The notes: a model not told the origin generated them from the letters alone. DNA of 64,000 nt from Atlantibacter subterraneus (GCF_027853245.1 NZ_JAPTZM010000003.1); one strand, 5' to 3'; counted from the stretch's first letter, positions 51,707-60,538 are shown. A program made the numbers and translations.

Positions 51707-52945
51707 ATGACCAGCAGTCGCGTTGATAACAATAATGGCCGTACGGCGCGTAAACTCAGGCTGGCGTTGATGGGGCCCGCGTTTATCGCGGCGATTGGCT
51801 ATATCGATCCCGGTAACTTCGCCACCAATATCCAGGCGGGTGCCAGCTTTGGCTACCAGCTGCTGTGGGTGGTGGTGTGGGCTAACCTGATGGCGATGCT
51901 GATCCAGGTGCTGTCTGCCAAACTGGGCATTGCCACCGGCAAAAACCTCGCCGAACAGATCCGCGACCACTATCCGCGCCCGCTGGTGTGGTTTTACTGG
52001 ATCCAGGCGGAAATTATCGCCATGGCCACCGACCTTGCCGAATTTATCGGCGCGGCAATTGGCTTTAAGCTGATCCTCGGCGTTTCCCTGTTACAGGGGG
52101 CGATACTCACCGGTGTGGCGACGTTTCTGATCCTGATGTTGCAAAGTCGCGGCCAGAAGCCGCTGGAAAGGGTGATTGGCGGCCTGCTGCTGTTTGTCGC
52201 GGTGGCTTATATCGTCGAGCTGATTTTTTCCCAGCCGGAGTTTGCCGAACTGGGCAAAGGGATGATTATTCCCAGCCTGCCGACTTCGGAAGCGGTATTC
52301 CTCGCCGCAGGGGTGCTGGGGGCAACCATTATGCCGCACGTCATCTACCTGCACTCGTCGCTCACCCAGAATTTGCATGATGGCTCGCGTGCCGAGCGCT
52401 ATTCCGCTACCAAATGGGATGTGGCGATCGCCATGACCATCGCCGGTTTTGTTAATCTGGCGATGATGGCGACGGCGGCGGCAGCGTTTCATTTCTCCGG
52501 CCATACCGGGGTTGCCGATCTCGACCAGGCGTATTTAACCCTCGAACCCTTATTAAGCCACGCGGCGGCGACGATTTTCGGCCTCAGCCTGGTGGCGGCG
52601 GGCCTGTCATCCACCGTGGTGGGGACGCTTGCCGGCCAGGTGGTGATGCAGGGCTTCGTGCGTTTTCATATTCCGCTGTGGGTGCGCCGCAGCATCACCA
52701 TGGCACCGTCGTTTATCGTGATCCTGATGGGCCTCGATCCGACGCGTATTCTGGTAATGAGCCAGGTGCTGCTGAGCTTTGGTATCGCGCTGGCGCTAGT
52801 GCCGCTACTGCGTTTTACCAGCGACGCCAAACTGATGGGCTCGCTGGTTAACACGCCACGGGTACGGATTATCGGCTGGGGGATTGTGGTGCTGGTGGTA
52901 GCGCTCAACCTGTGGCTGCTGATCGGCACGCTGTTTGGTCTGTAA
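51707..52945 (+). CDS. mntH: MntH, NRAMP manganese/iron transporter
   Basis: Proton-coupled Mn(II) importer, 412 residues with eleven hydrophobic helices. The metal-binding motifs are DPGN in helix 1 (IGYIDPGNFATN) and MPH in helix 6 (ATIMPHVIYLHS). I chose ATG 51707, with GAGG upstream and alignment to E. coli; an in-frame codon at 51635 would start inside the promoter operators. The gene is adjacent to ypeC in E. coli but separated from it here by 5.9 kb of accessory genes. Confidence 0.97.
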   Translation: MTSSRVDNNNGRTARKLRLALMGPAFIAAIGYIDPGNFATNIQAGASFGYQLLWVVVWANLMAMLIQVLSAKLGIATGKNLAEQIRDHYPRPLVWFYWIQAEIIAMATDLAEFIGAAIGFKLILGVSLLQGAILTGVATFLILMLQSRGQKPLERVIGGLLLFVAVAYIVELIFSQPEFAELGKGMIIPSLPTSEAVFLAAGVLGATIMPHVIYLHSSLTQNLHDGSRAERYSATKWDVAIAMTIAGFVNLAMMATAAAAFHFSGHTGVADLDQAYLTLEPLLSHAAATIFGLSLVAAGLSSTVVGTLAGQVVMQGFVRFHIPLWVRRSITMAPSFIVILMGLDPTRILVMSQVLLSFGIALALVPLLRFTSDAKLMGSLVNTPRVRIIGWGIVVLVVALNLWLLIGTLFGL

Positions 52946-52950
52946 ACCCG

Positions 52951-52979
52951 ACCGTGACAGGCCATCTGTCACGGTTTTT
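52951..52979 (+). terminator. Terminator of mntH
   Basis: A 10-bp stem (ACCGTGACAG / CTGTCACGGT) with loop GCCAT and a T tract, 5 bp after the mntH stop. Confidence 0.93.
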
Positions 52980-53038
52980 CCGCTTCTCATCCGCTAAACT
53001 GGCCTATTCCCCTTCACGCCAATGGCTCAGCATTTTTC

Positions 53039-54586
53039 ATGAATGGATTTGATCTGGTTTTCGTTAAATACGTGCAGGAACACAGTCCGGTTGCCATAAG
53101 CGATGTGACCCAGCGATTCGGCAAAACGCTCTCGACGTTAAAGCGCACCATGAAGGAGATTAACGCGCTATTACCTGAACCATTTCATCTGCACATCGAT
53201 AATCAGCTGATAACCACAGTCATGGGCTACGGCGAATATATCGAGCTGCTGGTGAAAATAAAGTTCAACCGCTATATCACCAGCCCGCAAGAGCGTACCC
53301 GCGATTTATTTGTCGCGCTGTGTCTGAACGACGTAGTGAATAAAAGCGAGTATTACTCGCGCTTTTTCGTCAGCGCCAGCACCTTAAAAAATGACGCCCC
53401 GGTATTAAACCAGTTCTTACAGGAAAAGCAGTTAACCCTGCAAAGCATCCACCGAAAAGGTTCGGCGCTGTTCGGCGATGAAATCGCGCTGCGTATTGCG
53501 GTGTGCCTGACCATTCTAAAAACCGTGGAAATTGGCGAAGACCATCGGTTAATTACTCATAAAGCCAACGATCCGGTAAACCGCTCGGTGGCGGCGCGTT
53601 TTCTCAGCCAGTGTGCTGAAGAAATAGCCGCCGCCGCACGGCTTTATACCCAGCGTATTGAACCGACACTGCGTCTTGGCTACAACGGCAAAAAATATTT
53701 CCTGGTTTATCTGAGCCTGGCGATGCATCGCCTGAAGCGCGGCCACGAAATTAGCGATATCTCGGCGCTGGATTTTATTGCCACGGTGCCGTTTGGGGTG
53801 TTTGAGTCGCCGAATGAAAACCGCTTTCTCGATCTGCTGGTATCGTCACTCAGCGCCACCTGGCGGGCCTTCACGCTTTACGACCGGCCGCTGGTTGAGG
53901 CGGTGGGGCGGTTTATCGAGCGTATCGAACCGGCGCTGGTGACGACGGTTAATAACCGTCAGGCGTATTTTGCCGAGGTGTACCAGTTTATTTGCTCGGC
54001 GATCATTCAGAATAAATTTCACCTGTGGTTTGAAGATAAAAAATTGCAGGGCGTGCGCGCCAGCTATCCGCAGCTGTGGGAAAGCGTGAAGCAGGCGCTG
54101 GCATCAATGGAACAGCATTACGCGATCCAGTTTTCCGGCGTCCATCTGGCGACGCTGCTGCTGATCGTCAAAAAATATGAGCTGCAAAACCGGCTGGTCA
54201 GCGAGCCGCGCAAGCGGATTATTATCGTGACCAACTCCTCAGAAAGTAAAATAGGCTATTTTAAAGAAGTGCTTCACGCCTGGTTTCATATTGATATCGT
54301 CGCCTGCGTGAATATTAATGAACTGCACCAGCTGAAAACTATTCCCTTTGATTTACTGATCACCTTTACCAATAAAATATCCAGCTACCTGAAGTATTAT
54401 CAGCTGGATTATATCAAGGTGAATTTCCATCTTACTCAGGACGATATTACCCTGCTGCGCCAGCAGGGGCTGTCGCGGGCGAAGAAAAAAATCCCGGCTG
54501 CGCAGTTTGCTCAACAGGCCGCCGGGATGAACGAACAACAGCTACGCGCGTTTATGGCGCAAAACTACCCAGGAATTTTTATTTAG
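53039..54586 (+). CDS. PRD-type (BglG/Mga-like) transcriptional regulator
   Basis: A 515-residue regulator. The N-terminus has a helix-turn-helix (residues ~12-45, VAISDVTQRFGKTLSTLKRT). The middle shows two helical regions like PTS regulation domains (one around MHRLKRGHEISDIS, ~225-240; one around FSGVHLATLLLIVKKYEL, ~360-380), each with histidines that could be phosphorylated. The C-terminus has an EIIB-like Rossmann segment (KRIIIVTNSSESKIGYF, ~396-412), but without an obvious catalytic cysteine at its start. Its neighbour is a PTS operon it probably controls, though the genes converge and overlap by 8 bp. No clear ribosome site precedes the ATG. Confidence 0.78.
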   Translation: MNGFDLVFVKYVQEHSPVAISDVTQRFGKTLSTLKRTMKEINALLPEPFHLHIDNQLITTVMGYGEYIELLVKIKFNRYITSPQERTRDLFVALCLNDVVNKSEYYSRFFVSASTLKNDAPVLNQFLQEKQLTLQSIHRKGSALFGDEIALRIAVCLTILKTVEIGEDHRLITHKANDPVNRSVAARFLSQCAEEIAAAARLYTQRIEPTLRLGYNGKKYFLVYLSLAMHRLKRGHEISDISALDFIATVPFGVFESPNENRFLDLLVSSLSATWRAFTLYDRPLVEAVGRFIERIEPALVTTVNNRQAYFAEVYQFICSAIIQNKFHLWFEDKKLQGVRASYPQLWESVKQALASMEQHYAIQFSGVHLATLLLIVKKYELQNRLVSEPRKRIIIVTNSSESKIGYFKEVLHAWFHIDIVACVNINELHQLKTIPFDLLITFTNKISSYLKYYQLDYIKVNFHLTQDDITLLRQQGLSRAKKKIPAAQFAQQAAGMNEQQLRAFMAQNYPGIFI

Positions 54587-55790
54587 CCCCGTCGAGCGGC
54601 TGCTTAACGCCGCGACACCACACGGCGTTAAGATTTAACGCCTCGTCCAGCACCAGAAAATCGGCGTCTTTACCCGCTTCAAGGCTGCCTTTGCGGTCGG
54701 CGACGCCCGCCAGCTGCGCCGGATTCAGGCAGGCAATCTGCGCAGCGGAGACCAGACCGTTTTCCAGCCGATCCACCACCGCTTTAATCGAATCGAGAAA
54801 ACTCATTTCCAGCTGGCGCACGCCGTGCCAGTCATCCGGCGCAATGCTGCGCGTCGCCCCGTCTTTGCCGCTGATCTGCAATTTCCCGGCGGCAATCCTG
54901 AAAGTTTCCTGGCGCAAATAGTGGTGAAATTCATACCCCTCCGGGAAATCCACATAGCCGAGGCAATCGCTCATCATCACCAGCCGCCGGTCGCCCTTGA
55001 TGCGATACAGAATATCAAATACCTCCGGGCGCAGGGTGATGCCGGTCTGCTTCGCTACTTCGGCATACAGGTCACGATAGTACATCACCGCGCCGACCAC
55101 GCCGGGCTCCCGGTGGTGCAGACCGCGCATGGCGCTAAACGCATGGGTCACGTGCGTGAGTCCCGCTTCAATGGCGGCGGTCATCTGGTCGAAGGTGGCG
55201 TCGGTGTGGCCCGCCGAGGCGGTGATGCCCTGGCTGTGCAAATAGCGGATCAGCGCCAGCGCGCCGTCCAGCTCCGGTGCCAGCGTCATCAGGCGGATAT
55301 GCCCGTTCGCCAGCCGGTTAAAATGCTGGAACCCGGCAACGGACGGCGCTTGCAGGCTATCTTTGCGCTGCATCCCCAGGTACTTTTCGTTGATGTACGG
55401 GCCTTCCATATGGATGCCCACCGCCTCGGCACCATCGCCCGGCGCGGCGGTTTCAATATACTGCGCCGCCGCCTGCAGGGAGCGCTCAAGAAAATCCTGC
55501 GGCATGGTGGCGCTGGTGGCCAGATACGCCGTGACGCCCGCCTGAATCAAATCCCGGCTCATGGCCTGGACCGATTCGCGGGTGCCTTTCCAGGCAAATG
55601 AACCGCGCCCCCAGCCGTGCACGTGTATGTCCACAAAGCCGGGCATTAAATAGCTGTCGCCGTAATCCGTCGCCTCGCCGCGATAGTCGTCAGACAGCGC
55701 GGCGATTTTACCGTTTTCCACCACCAGCACGCCGCTTCGCAGACCCGCAGGCGTTACGATGCGCGTCGAGCGAAACGCGTTAATTGTCAT
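54579..55790 (-). CDS. NagA-like amidohydrolase (N-acetylhexosamine-6-P deacetylase family)
   Basis: A 403-residue amidohydrolase-superfamily protein. Metal/catalytic residues fit the NagA pattern: HVH at 56-58, Glu129 in GIHMEGPYINEKY, His195 in SAGHTD, His216 in THAFSAM, HHREPGVVGA at 225-234 and catalytic Asp275 in MMSDCLGY. NagA deacetylates GlcNAc-6-P, but the SDCLGYVDFPEGYEFHHY active-site region departs from the usual SDA form, so a different N-acyl or N-substituted sugar phosphate is likely. ATG 55790 overlaps the upstream lyase by 11 bp, so the two are translationally coupled. There is no nagB-like isomerase beside it. Confidence 0.8.
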   Translation of the reverse strand: MTINAFRSTRIVTPAGLRSGVLVVENGKIAALSDDYRGEATDYGDSYLMPGFVDIHVHGWGRGSFAWKGTRESVQAMSRDLIQAGVTAYLATSATMPQDFLERSLQAAAQYIETAAPGDGAEAVGIHMEGPYINEKYLGMQRKDSLQAPSVAGFQHFNRLANGHIRLMTLAPELDGALALIRYLHSQGITASAGHTDATFDQMTAAIEAGLTHVTHAFSAMRGLHHREPGVVGAVMYYRDLYAEVAKQTGITLRPEVFDILYRIKGDRRLVMMSDCLGYVDFPEGYEFHHYLRQETFRIAAGKLQISGKDGATRSIAPDDWHGVRQLEMSFLDSIKAVVDRLENGLVSAAQIACLNPAQLAGVADRKGSLEAGKDADFLVLDEALNLNAVWCRGVKQPLDGAK

Positions 55791-57138
55791 CGATTTCGCT
55801 CCTGACCCGCTGCGCCATCTCCTGAGCGATCTGCGCGCACAGCCCGGTGTAGCATGCCGGATCGAGCAGCGTTTCAATTTCTTCATCATTGAAACTGGCG
55901 CGGATCACTGGCTGTTCGCGCAGCACTTGCCCGTATTCGATGCCTTCATGGGTGCTGCGCATCGCCATTTCATACACCAGCTCATGGGCCGGATCTTTGC
56001 CCAGCCGCTCCACCAGCGCCATCATGATTTTCTCGCTGTTGATCAGCCCGTGGGTAATGCCGACGTTGTGCTTCATGCGTTCAGGGTTAATCACCAGCGT
56101 GCGGCTTAACTCTTCTGCGCGCATCACGATTTCCGCCATCAGCTCCATGCTCTCCTGCAAATTAGCGTCGAAGATGAAATAGGCGGAGCTGTCGGCCTCG
56201 AACGGGCGCGGGCACACGTACAGTGACGAGGTCAGCACCGAGTAGAGTTTTTGCGCGTTAGCGATAATTCCTTTCGCCAGTTTCGGGTTAACCTTTTGCG
56301 GCATGGTGCTGCTGCCGACGGTGCCTTTTTTAAACGCTTCAGAAACTTCGCCGTACTCTTCGCCAGAGGTCAGATACACCTCTTCGGCCATTTTTTGCAG
56401 CGTCGTCGCCAGCAAACATAAATTGCTGATGAACTCGGTGCGGTACACCTGGGCGCTGCGCGACGGCACCCGCATTGCATGCATCCCCAGATGCCGCGCC
56501 ACGTTCTCCTGCACCTGGCGTCCGGTTTCGCCGGTGGCGTGAAACGCCCCCACCGCGCCGCCCATCATCACAGTAAACACACGGCTTTCTGCCTGCTTCA
56601 TGCGCTCGCGGCTGTTCAGCAGCTCATCGATCCACACCGCAACTTTATAGCCCCAGGTGATTGGCAGGGCGTGCTTGCCGTGGGTGCGTCCGGCCATCAG
56701 CGTGTTTTTATGCTGTTCCGCCATGTGCGCCAGGTTGCGCAGAATGTCATCCACAAAACCGTTAATAATTTGCTGGCACTGCCACGCCAGATGCAGCTGC
56801 GCGGTCTGCTGGATGTTTTGAGTGGTCACGCCGTAATGCACGTATTTGCCGCTTTCCGGGGAACAGGCTTTGACCAGCACTTTGATGGTCGGCACAAAGC
56901 CGTGGCCGATTTCCCGCAGCAGGCGCTCCATCTCCTGCAAATCGATGCGCGACAGATGGCAGTTTTCGGCAATGTTTTGCGCCGCCGCCTCCGGGATCAT
57001 GCCCGCTTGCGCCTGAGCCAGCGCCAGCGCGGCTTCTACGTCCAGCCAGGACTGGACGCGCGCCTCCTGGCTAAACAGCGCTTTCATGCCGCGATCGTCA
57101 ATGGTTTTGCTTTTTGAATCGTACAGGGCTCGCATCAT
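55780..57138 (-). CDS. Fumarase/aspartase-superfamily lyase (adenylosuccinate lyase-like)
   Basis: A 452-residue lyase. The superfamily signature GSSTMPQKVNP lies at residues 275-285, HYGVTTQN (101-108) and AGRTHGKHALP (149-159) are the other two conserved regions, and catalytic Ser276/277 and His153 are present. Superfamily members eliminate fumarate from succinyl-type C-N or C-O bonds. The sequence is not the housekeeping PurB. Its location between a PTS permease (8 bp upstream) and a NagA-like hydrolase points to catabolism of a sugar derivative. Two adjacent ATGs (57138, 57135) are possible; GAGGAA lies upstream. Confidence 0.82.
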   Translation of the reverse strand: MMRALYDSKSKTIDDRGMKALFSQEARVQSWLDVEAALALAQAQAGMIPEAAAQNIAENCHLSRIDLQEMERLLREIGHGFVPTIKVLVKACSPESGKYVHYGVTTQNIQQTAQLHLAWQCQQIINGFVDDILRNLAHMAEQHKNTLMAGRTHGKHALPITWGYKVAVWIDELLNSRERMKQAESRVFTVMMGGAVGAFHATGETGRQVQENVARHLGMHAMRVPSRSAQVYRTEFISNLCLLATTLQKMAEEVYLTSGEEYGEVSEAFKKGTVGSSTMPQKVNPKLAKGIIANAQKLYSVLTSSLYVCPRPFEADSSAYFIFDANLQESMELMAEIVMRAEELSRTLVINPERMKHNVGITHGLINSEKIMMALVERLGKDPAHELVYEMAMRSTHEGIEYGQVLREQPVIRASFNDEEIETLLDPACYTGLCAQIAQEMAQRVRSEIDDN

Positions 57139-57146
57139 GCTTCCTC

Positions 57147-58706
57147 TTATTTATGACCGGCTAAGGCGTCGTCTACGGCGTTACGGACAAACTCGACGTG
57201 GGGGCCAAACACCACGTGAATATGGTTGCTGGAGGGGATAAAGGTCCCCATCGACCCGGCGTCTTTGAGAATGCCCATATCGAGTTTTTTCTGATCGTTT
57301 AAATCAATGCGCAGGCGCGACACACAGTTTTCCACGCGTTTGATGTTGGTTTTACCGCCCAGTCCTTCAATCACCAGTTCGGCGACTTTGTCGTACTCTT
57401 TGTTATTCAGCAGCGTGCTGTCAGCAATGTCCGATTCGCGTCCCGGCGTTTTAATATCGAATTTGCCGATGGCGTAGCGGAACACGAAATAGAACACCAC
57501 GAAGTTAGCGATGCCTAACAGGATCAGGTTCAGCCAGCGGGTGTGCTCATACATCAGGCCGAAAATACCGAAGTCGAAAATCGTGCCGCGAATATAGCCC
57601 ACGGAAATATCCAGCAGCTGGAGCGGTATCGCCATCAGGCCGCACAGCAGGGCGTAAACAATAAACAGCTTCGGCGCGATAAACAGGAATGAGAATTCCA
57701 GCGGCTCGGTAATATTCCCCAGCACAGCGGTCAGCACTACCGTCAGGATCATCCCTTTGGCGAACTTTTTGTTTTTAAAGTAGGCCATGTGATACATCGC
57801 CAGGCCAATCGCCGGGACGCGGAACAGGGTGGTCAGCATTTGGGTAGAGGCCAGATAGCTGGTCAGCGTCGGCATATATTGATCCCACGCCGGATGGTTC
57901 GGCCCCAGCTCGAACAGGATTTTATTAATGGCGGGTAAAATGCCGACGTAGGTTTGTCCGTCAATCAAATAAGTGCCGCCTGCTTCGGTGAAACGCACCG
58001 TTGAGCTGAGTACGTGATGCAGGCCGAAGGGAATCAATAACCGGTTAAGGGTCATATAAATCCCGGCCCCAATATTAGGTGCCATTAAAATGGTGGAAAT
58101 ACTTTTCATCCCGGCGGTAAACAGATCCCAGATAAACGGAATAAGTAGCCCGATGGGGATCGCAAAAGCAATGGCTAATATCGCCACCGATTTCTTGCCG
58201 CTAAAGAACGCAAACGCCAGCGGCAATTGCAGCCGGTAATAGCGATCGGTGACTTTGGCGGCAAGCAGCCCGGCGATTATCCCGCCGACGGCCTCAATCT
58301 TTAGGGTTTGCACCCCGAGCACCATGCCCTGGCCGACCAGCGCCAAATCGCCTTTAGCCAGCTGTCCGGTTAATTTCAGATGCACGTGCATGGAAATTAA
58401 CAGCGTTAAATAGGCGATGACCGAGGCAAATACCGCGATGCCTTTCTCTTTTTTCGACATCCCGTATGCCACGCCCATGGCGAACAGCAGCGGGATATTC
58501 TGGAAGACCACGCTGCTGATTAATCCCAGCGAAGAGAGCACGGCTTTGAAACCGGCATTCCCCAGGAAGGGTAGTTTTTCAATCATGTAATTTTGGCCCA
58601 GCGCGCTGCTGATGCCCATTACCATCCCCACCGGCGCTAATACGGCGATAGGTAACAGTAACGAGCGGCCGAACGTCTGTATTTCGTTTTTAAAATTCGC
58701 GTTCAT
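57147..58706 (-). CDS. PTS permease EIICB, glucose/GlcNAc family, no IIA domain
   Basis: A 519-residue PTS transporter. The IIC domain (about 1-400) has some ten hydrophobic segments and the signature NITEPLEFSFLF. The IIB domain (~435-519) carries the phosphorylated Cys461 in VENCVSRLRIDL. No IIA domain is fused or encoded nearby, so EIIA-Glc (crr) is the probable donor, as for PtsG and MalX. The start is ATG 58706 with GGGGA seven bases upstream; a longer frame to 58739 lacks a ribosome site. It is the first gene of a three-gene operon. The sugar is not known. Confidence 0.88.
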   Translation of the reverse strand: MNANFKNEIQTFGRSLLLPIAVLAPVGMVMGISSALGQNYMIEKLPFLGNAGFKAVLSSLGLISSVVFQNIPLLFAMGVAYGMSKKEKGIAVFASVIAYLTLLISMHVHLKLTGQLAKGDLALVGQGMVLGVQTLKIEAVGGIIAGLLAAKVTDRYYRLQLPLAFAFFSGKKSVAILAIAFAIPIGLLIPFIWDLFTAGMKSISTILMAPNIGAGIYMTLNRLLIPFGLHHVLSSTVRFTEAGGTYLIDGQTYVGILPAINKILFELGPNHPAWDQYMPTLTSYLASTQMLTTLFRVPAIGLAMYHMAYFKNKKFAKGMILTVVLTAVLGNITEPLEFSFLFIAPKLFIVYALLCGLMAIPLQLLDISVGYIRGTIFDFGIFGLMYEHTRWLNLILLGIANFVVFYFVFRYAIGKFDIKTPGRESDIADSTLLNNKEYDKVAELVIEGLGGKTNIKRVENCVSRLRIDLNDQKKLDMGILKDAGSMGTFIPSSNHIHVVFGPHVEFVRNAVDDALAGHK

Positions 58707-58856
58707 GACAATATCCCCGATAAGACATCGTATTATCAAACACGGTTGGGGGAGGGGTTCTCAAGGTCAAATAATGTCTGAAGCAGAGCGCAATAATTGC
58801 CCGTAAGAAATTGCAGGGGCGATCACATTGTGAAGTTGACGAACATGAATTGACGA
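58707..58856 (-). promoter_or_regulatory. Control region of the PTS-lyase-amidohydrolase operon
   Basis: A 19-bp imperfect dyad GATAAGACATCGTATTATC (58719-58737) lies just before the ribosome site and could be an operator. Further up, the minus strand reads CAATGTGATCG (58820-58830), an excellent left half of a CRP site with a poor right half. Promoter boxes could not be fixed with confidence. Confidence 0.4.
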
Positions 58857-58857
58857 T

Positions 58858-58884
58858 CAAAAAAGGAGCCCGAAAGCTCCTTTT
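58858..58884 (-). terminator. Terminator of ypeC
   Basis: An AAAAGGAGC / GCTCCTTTT stem with a CCGAAA loop lies just after the ypeC stop and runs into T residues on the minus strand. Confidence 0.85.
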
Positions 58885-58893
58885 GTAAATTGA

Positions 58894-59220
58894 TTAGTGG
58901 CGATGGCGATGTTTACCGCGCCCGCGATGGTCATCCCGATCGCGCCAGCCTTCACGGTAGCCGCGCTCGTAGGCGTTGCGGTCCTTATACCAGCCGCGAT
59001 GGTAGCCATTATCGTGTTTACGCCAGTAGCCGCCGCGACGTTCATAATGGCTGTGCCAGTAATCCCGATCGCGCCAGCGACCGCCGTCCCAGTAGTTACC
59101 GTAATTATCACGATCGCCAATTTGTAATTTTATTGAGGGTAACAGGGTGATTTCGCCTGCAGTTGCCATCATTGGCGCACCCGCCAACAAAATGGCTGCA
59201 AGCAACAGTGACCTGAACAT
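58894..59220 (-). CDS. ypeC: YpeC, DUF2502 secreted protein
   Basis: A 108-residue exported protein, function unknown. Signal peptide MFRSLLLAAILLAGAP..., cleavage near ATA|GEI. The mature part starts ITLLPSIKLQIGDRD and is then extremely rich in Arg, Asp, Tyr, Trp, His and Gly. It matches E. coli YpeC (DUF2502). GGAGA precedes ATG 59220. In E. coli it lies next to mntH. Confidence 0.92.
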   Translation of the reverse strand: MFRSLLLAAILLAGAPMMATAGEITLLPSIKLQIGDRDNYGNYWDGGRWRDRDYWHSHYERRGGYWRKHDNGYHRGWYKDRNAYERGYREGWRDRDDHRGRGKHRHRH

Positions 59221-59364
59221 AGTCTTCTCCTTCACGATCGGGGCCGTGGCCGGCCTGTTACAGCAATATTACGGGGTGGTAAAGCCCCGCATCTTCGCCA
59301 CAACTCCGAATTCATTTCGGATAGCACAAAATGCTAAAAATACCCGTTACCCGTTGATTTGCCG

Positions 59365-60354
59365 TCAGGAGAGGATGGCGTCAATCGCCGCGCACTCTTC
59401 AGCGCTAAAGTGCCGGTTTGCCAGCATCCCTACCGCATCCTCAATCTGGCTGGTCTTACTGGCCCCGATTAACACTGAGGTAACTTTATCGTCACGTAAT
59501 ACCCAGGCCAGCGCCATTTGCGACAGCTTCTGACCGCGCTGCTGCGCCAGTTCATTTAGCTTACGCACCTTCGCCAGTTTCTCATCGGTGAGCTGATCCG
59601 GATTGAGGAAGCGGCTGCCGCTGGCGGCGCGCGAATCTGACGGAATGCCGTTCAGATAGCGGTCGGTTAACTGCCCGCCCGCCAGCGGTGAAAACGCGAT
59701 GCTGCCGACGCCTTTTTCCTGCAACACGTCCAGCAGTTCTGCTTCTACCCAGCGCTCAAACATGGAGTATTTCGGCTGGTGGATTAAGCATGGCGTGCCG
59801 AGATCGTTGAGGATATCAATCGCCTCACGCGCCAGTGCGGCAGGGTAGTTCGACAGCCCCACGTACAGCGCTTTCCCCTGGCGCACCAGATGATCCAGCG
59901 CGCGCATGGTTTCCTGAAGCGGCGTTTCCGGGTCCGGGCGGTGATGATAAAAAATATCCACGTATTCCAGCCCCATGCGCTTCAGGCTCTGGTCGAGGCT
60001 GGATATCAGATACTTGCGCGAACCCCAGTCGCCATAAGGCCCGTCCCACATGGTGTAGCCCGCCTTGCTGGAGATGATCAACTCATCGCGATAAGGCAGG
60101 AAGTCCTCTTTAAAAATCCGCCCGAAATTATGCTCGGCGGAACCCGGCGGCGGCCCGTAGTTATTGGCGAGATCGAAATGGGTGATGCCAAGGTCAAACG
60201 CCCGGCGCAGCAGCTGGCGGCTATTATCCACCAGCGTGGCGTCGCCAAAGTTATGCCAAAGCCCCAGAGAAACGGCGGGAAGTTTCAGCCCGCTTCGTCC
60301 GCAGCGGCGAAATTCCATCGTTTGATAGCGTGCGGGATCTGCCTGATAAACCAT
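59365..60354 (-). CDS. Aldo/keto reductase, YghZ (GpR)-like
   Basis: A 329-residue NADP-dependent oxidoreductase of the AKR14/YghZ group; E. coli YghZ reduces L-glyceraldehyde-3-phosphate and methylglyoxal-type aldehydes. Catalytic-tetrad residues are in FDLANNYG (Asp, Tyr), SSKAGY (Lys) and FYHHRPD (His); SVLIGASKTSQ binds the cofactor phosphate. It is shorter than YghZ at the C-terminus. I chose ATG 60354 (MVYQADPARYQ). It is divergent from ipdC and is not at this site in E. coli. Physiological substrate unknown. Confidence 0.88.
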   Translation of the reverse strand: MVYQADPARYQTMEFRRCGRSGLKLPAVSLGLWHNFGDATLVDNSRQLLRRAFDLGITHFDLANNYGPPPGSAEHNFGRIFKEDFLPYRDELIISSKAGYTMWDGPYGDWGSRKYLISSLDQSLKRMGLEYVDIFYHHRPDPETPLQETMRALDHLVRQGKALYVGLSNYPAALAREAIDILNDLGTPCLIHQPKYSMFERWVEAELLDVLQEKGVGSIAFSPLAGGQLTDRYLNGIPSDSRAASGSRFLNPDQLTDEKLAKVRKLNELAQQRGQKLSQMALAWVLRDDKVTSVLIGASKTSQIEDAVGMLANRHFSAEECAAIDAILS

Positions 60355-60387
60355 GCGTGTAGCCTCATCAGTAAGGAAATTTTTAGC

Positions 60388-60403
60388 GTGTATACGTTTA
60401 CAC
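60388..60403. promoter_or_regulatory. LacI-type operator-like palindrome
   Basis: GTGTATACGTTTACAC differs by one base pair from a perfect palindrome with a central CG, the form of LacI/GalR-family operators. It lies 34 bp upstream of the aldo/keto reductase start, within the 184-bp region shared with ipdC. Confidence 0.45.
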
Positions 60404-60538
60404 AAAATCAGCGCCTTTGCACCCTACACCGCATCGCGCTGTAAATCTCGCGTGCCACGCACTTTTCGATCGGATACCTGGACAGGGATCGCAGTTCCTT
60501 AATACTTCAATCAGGCTCCTGATAAAAAGGAATGTTCC

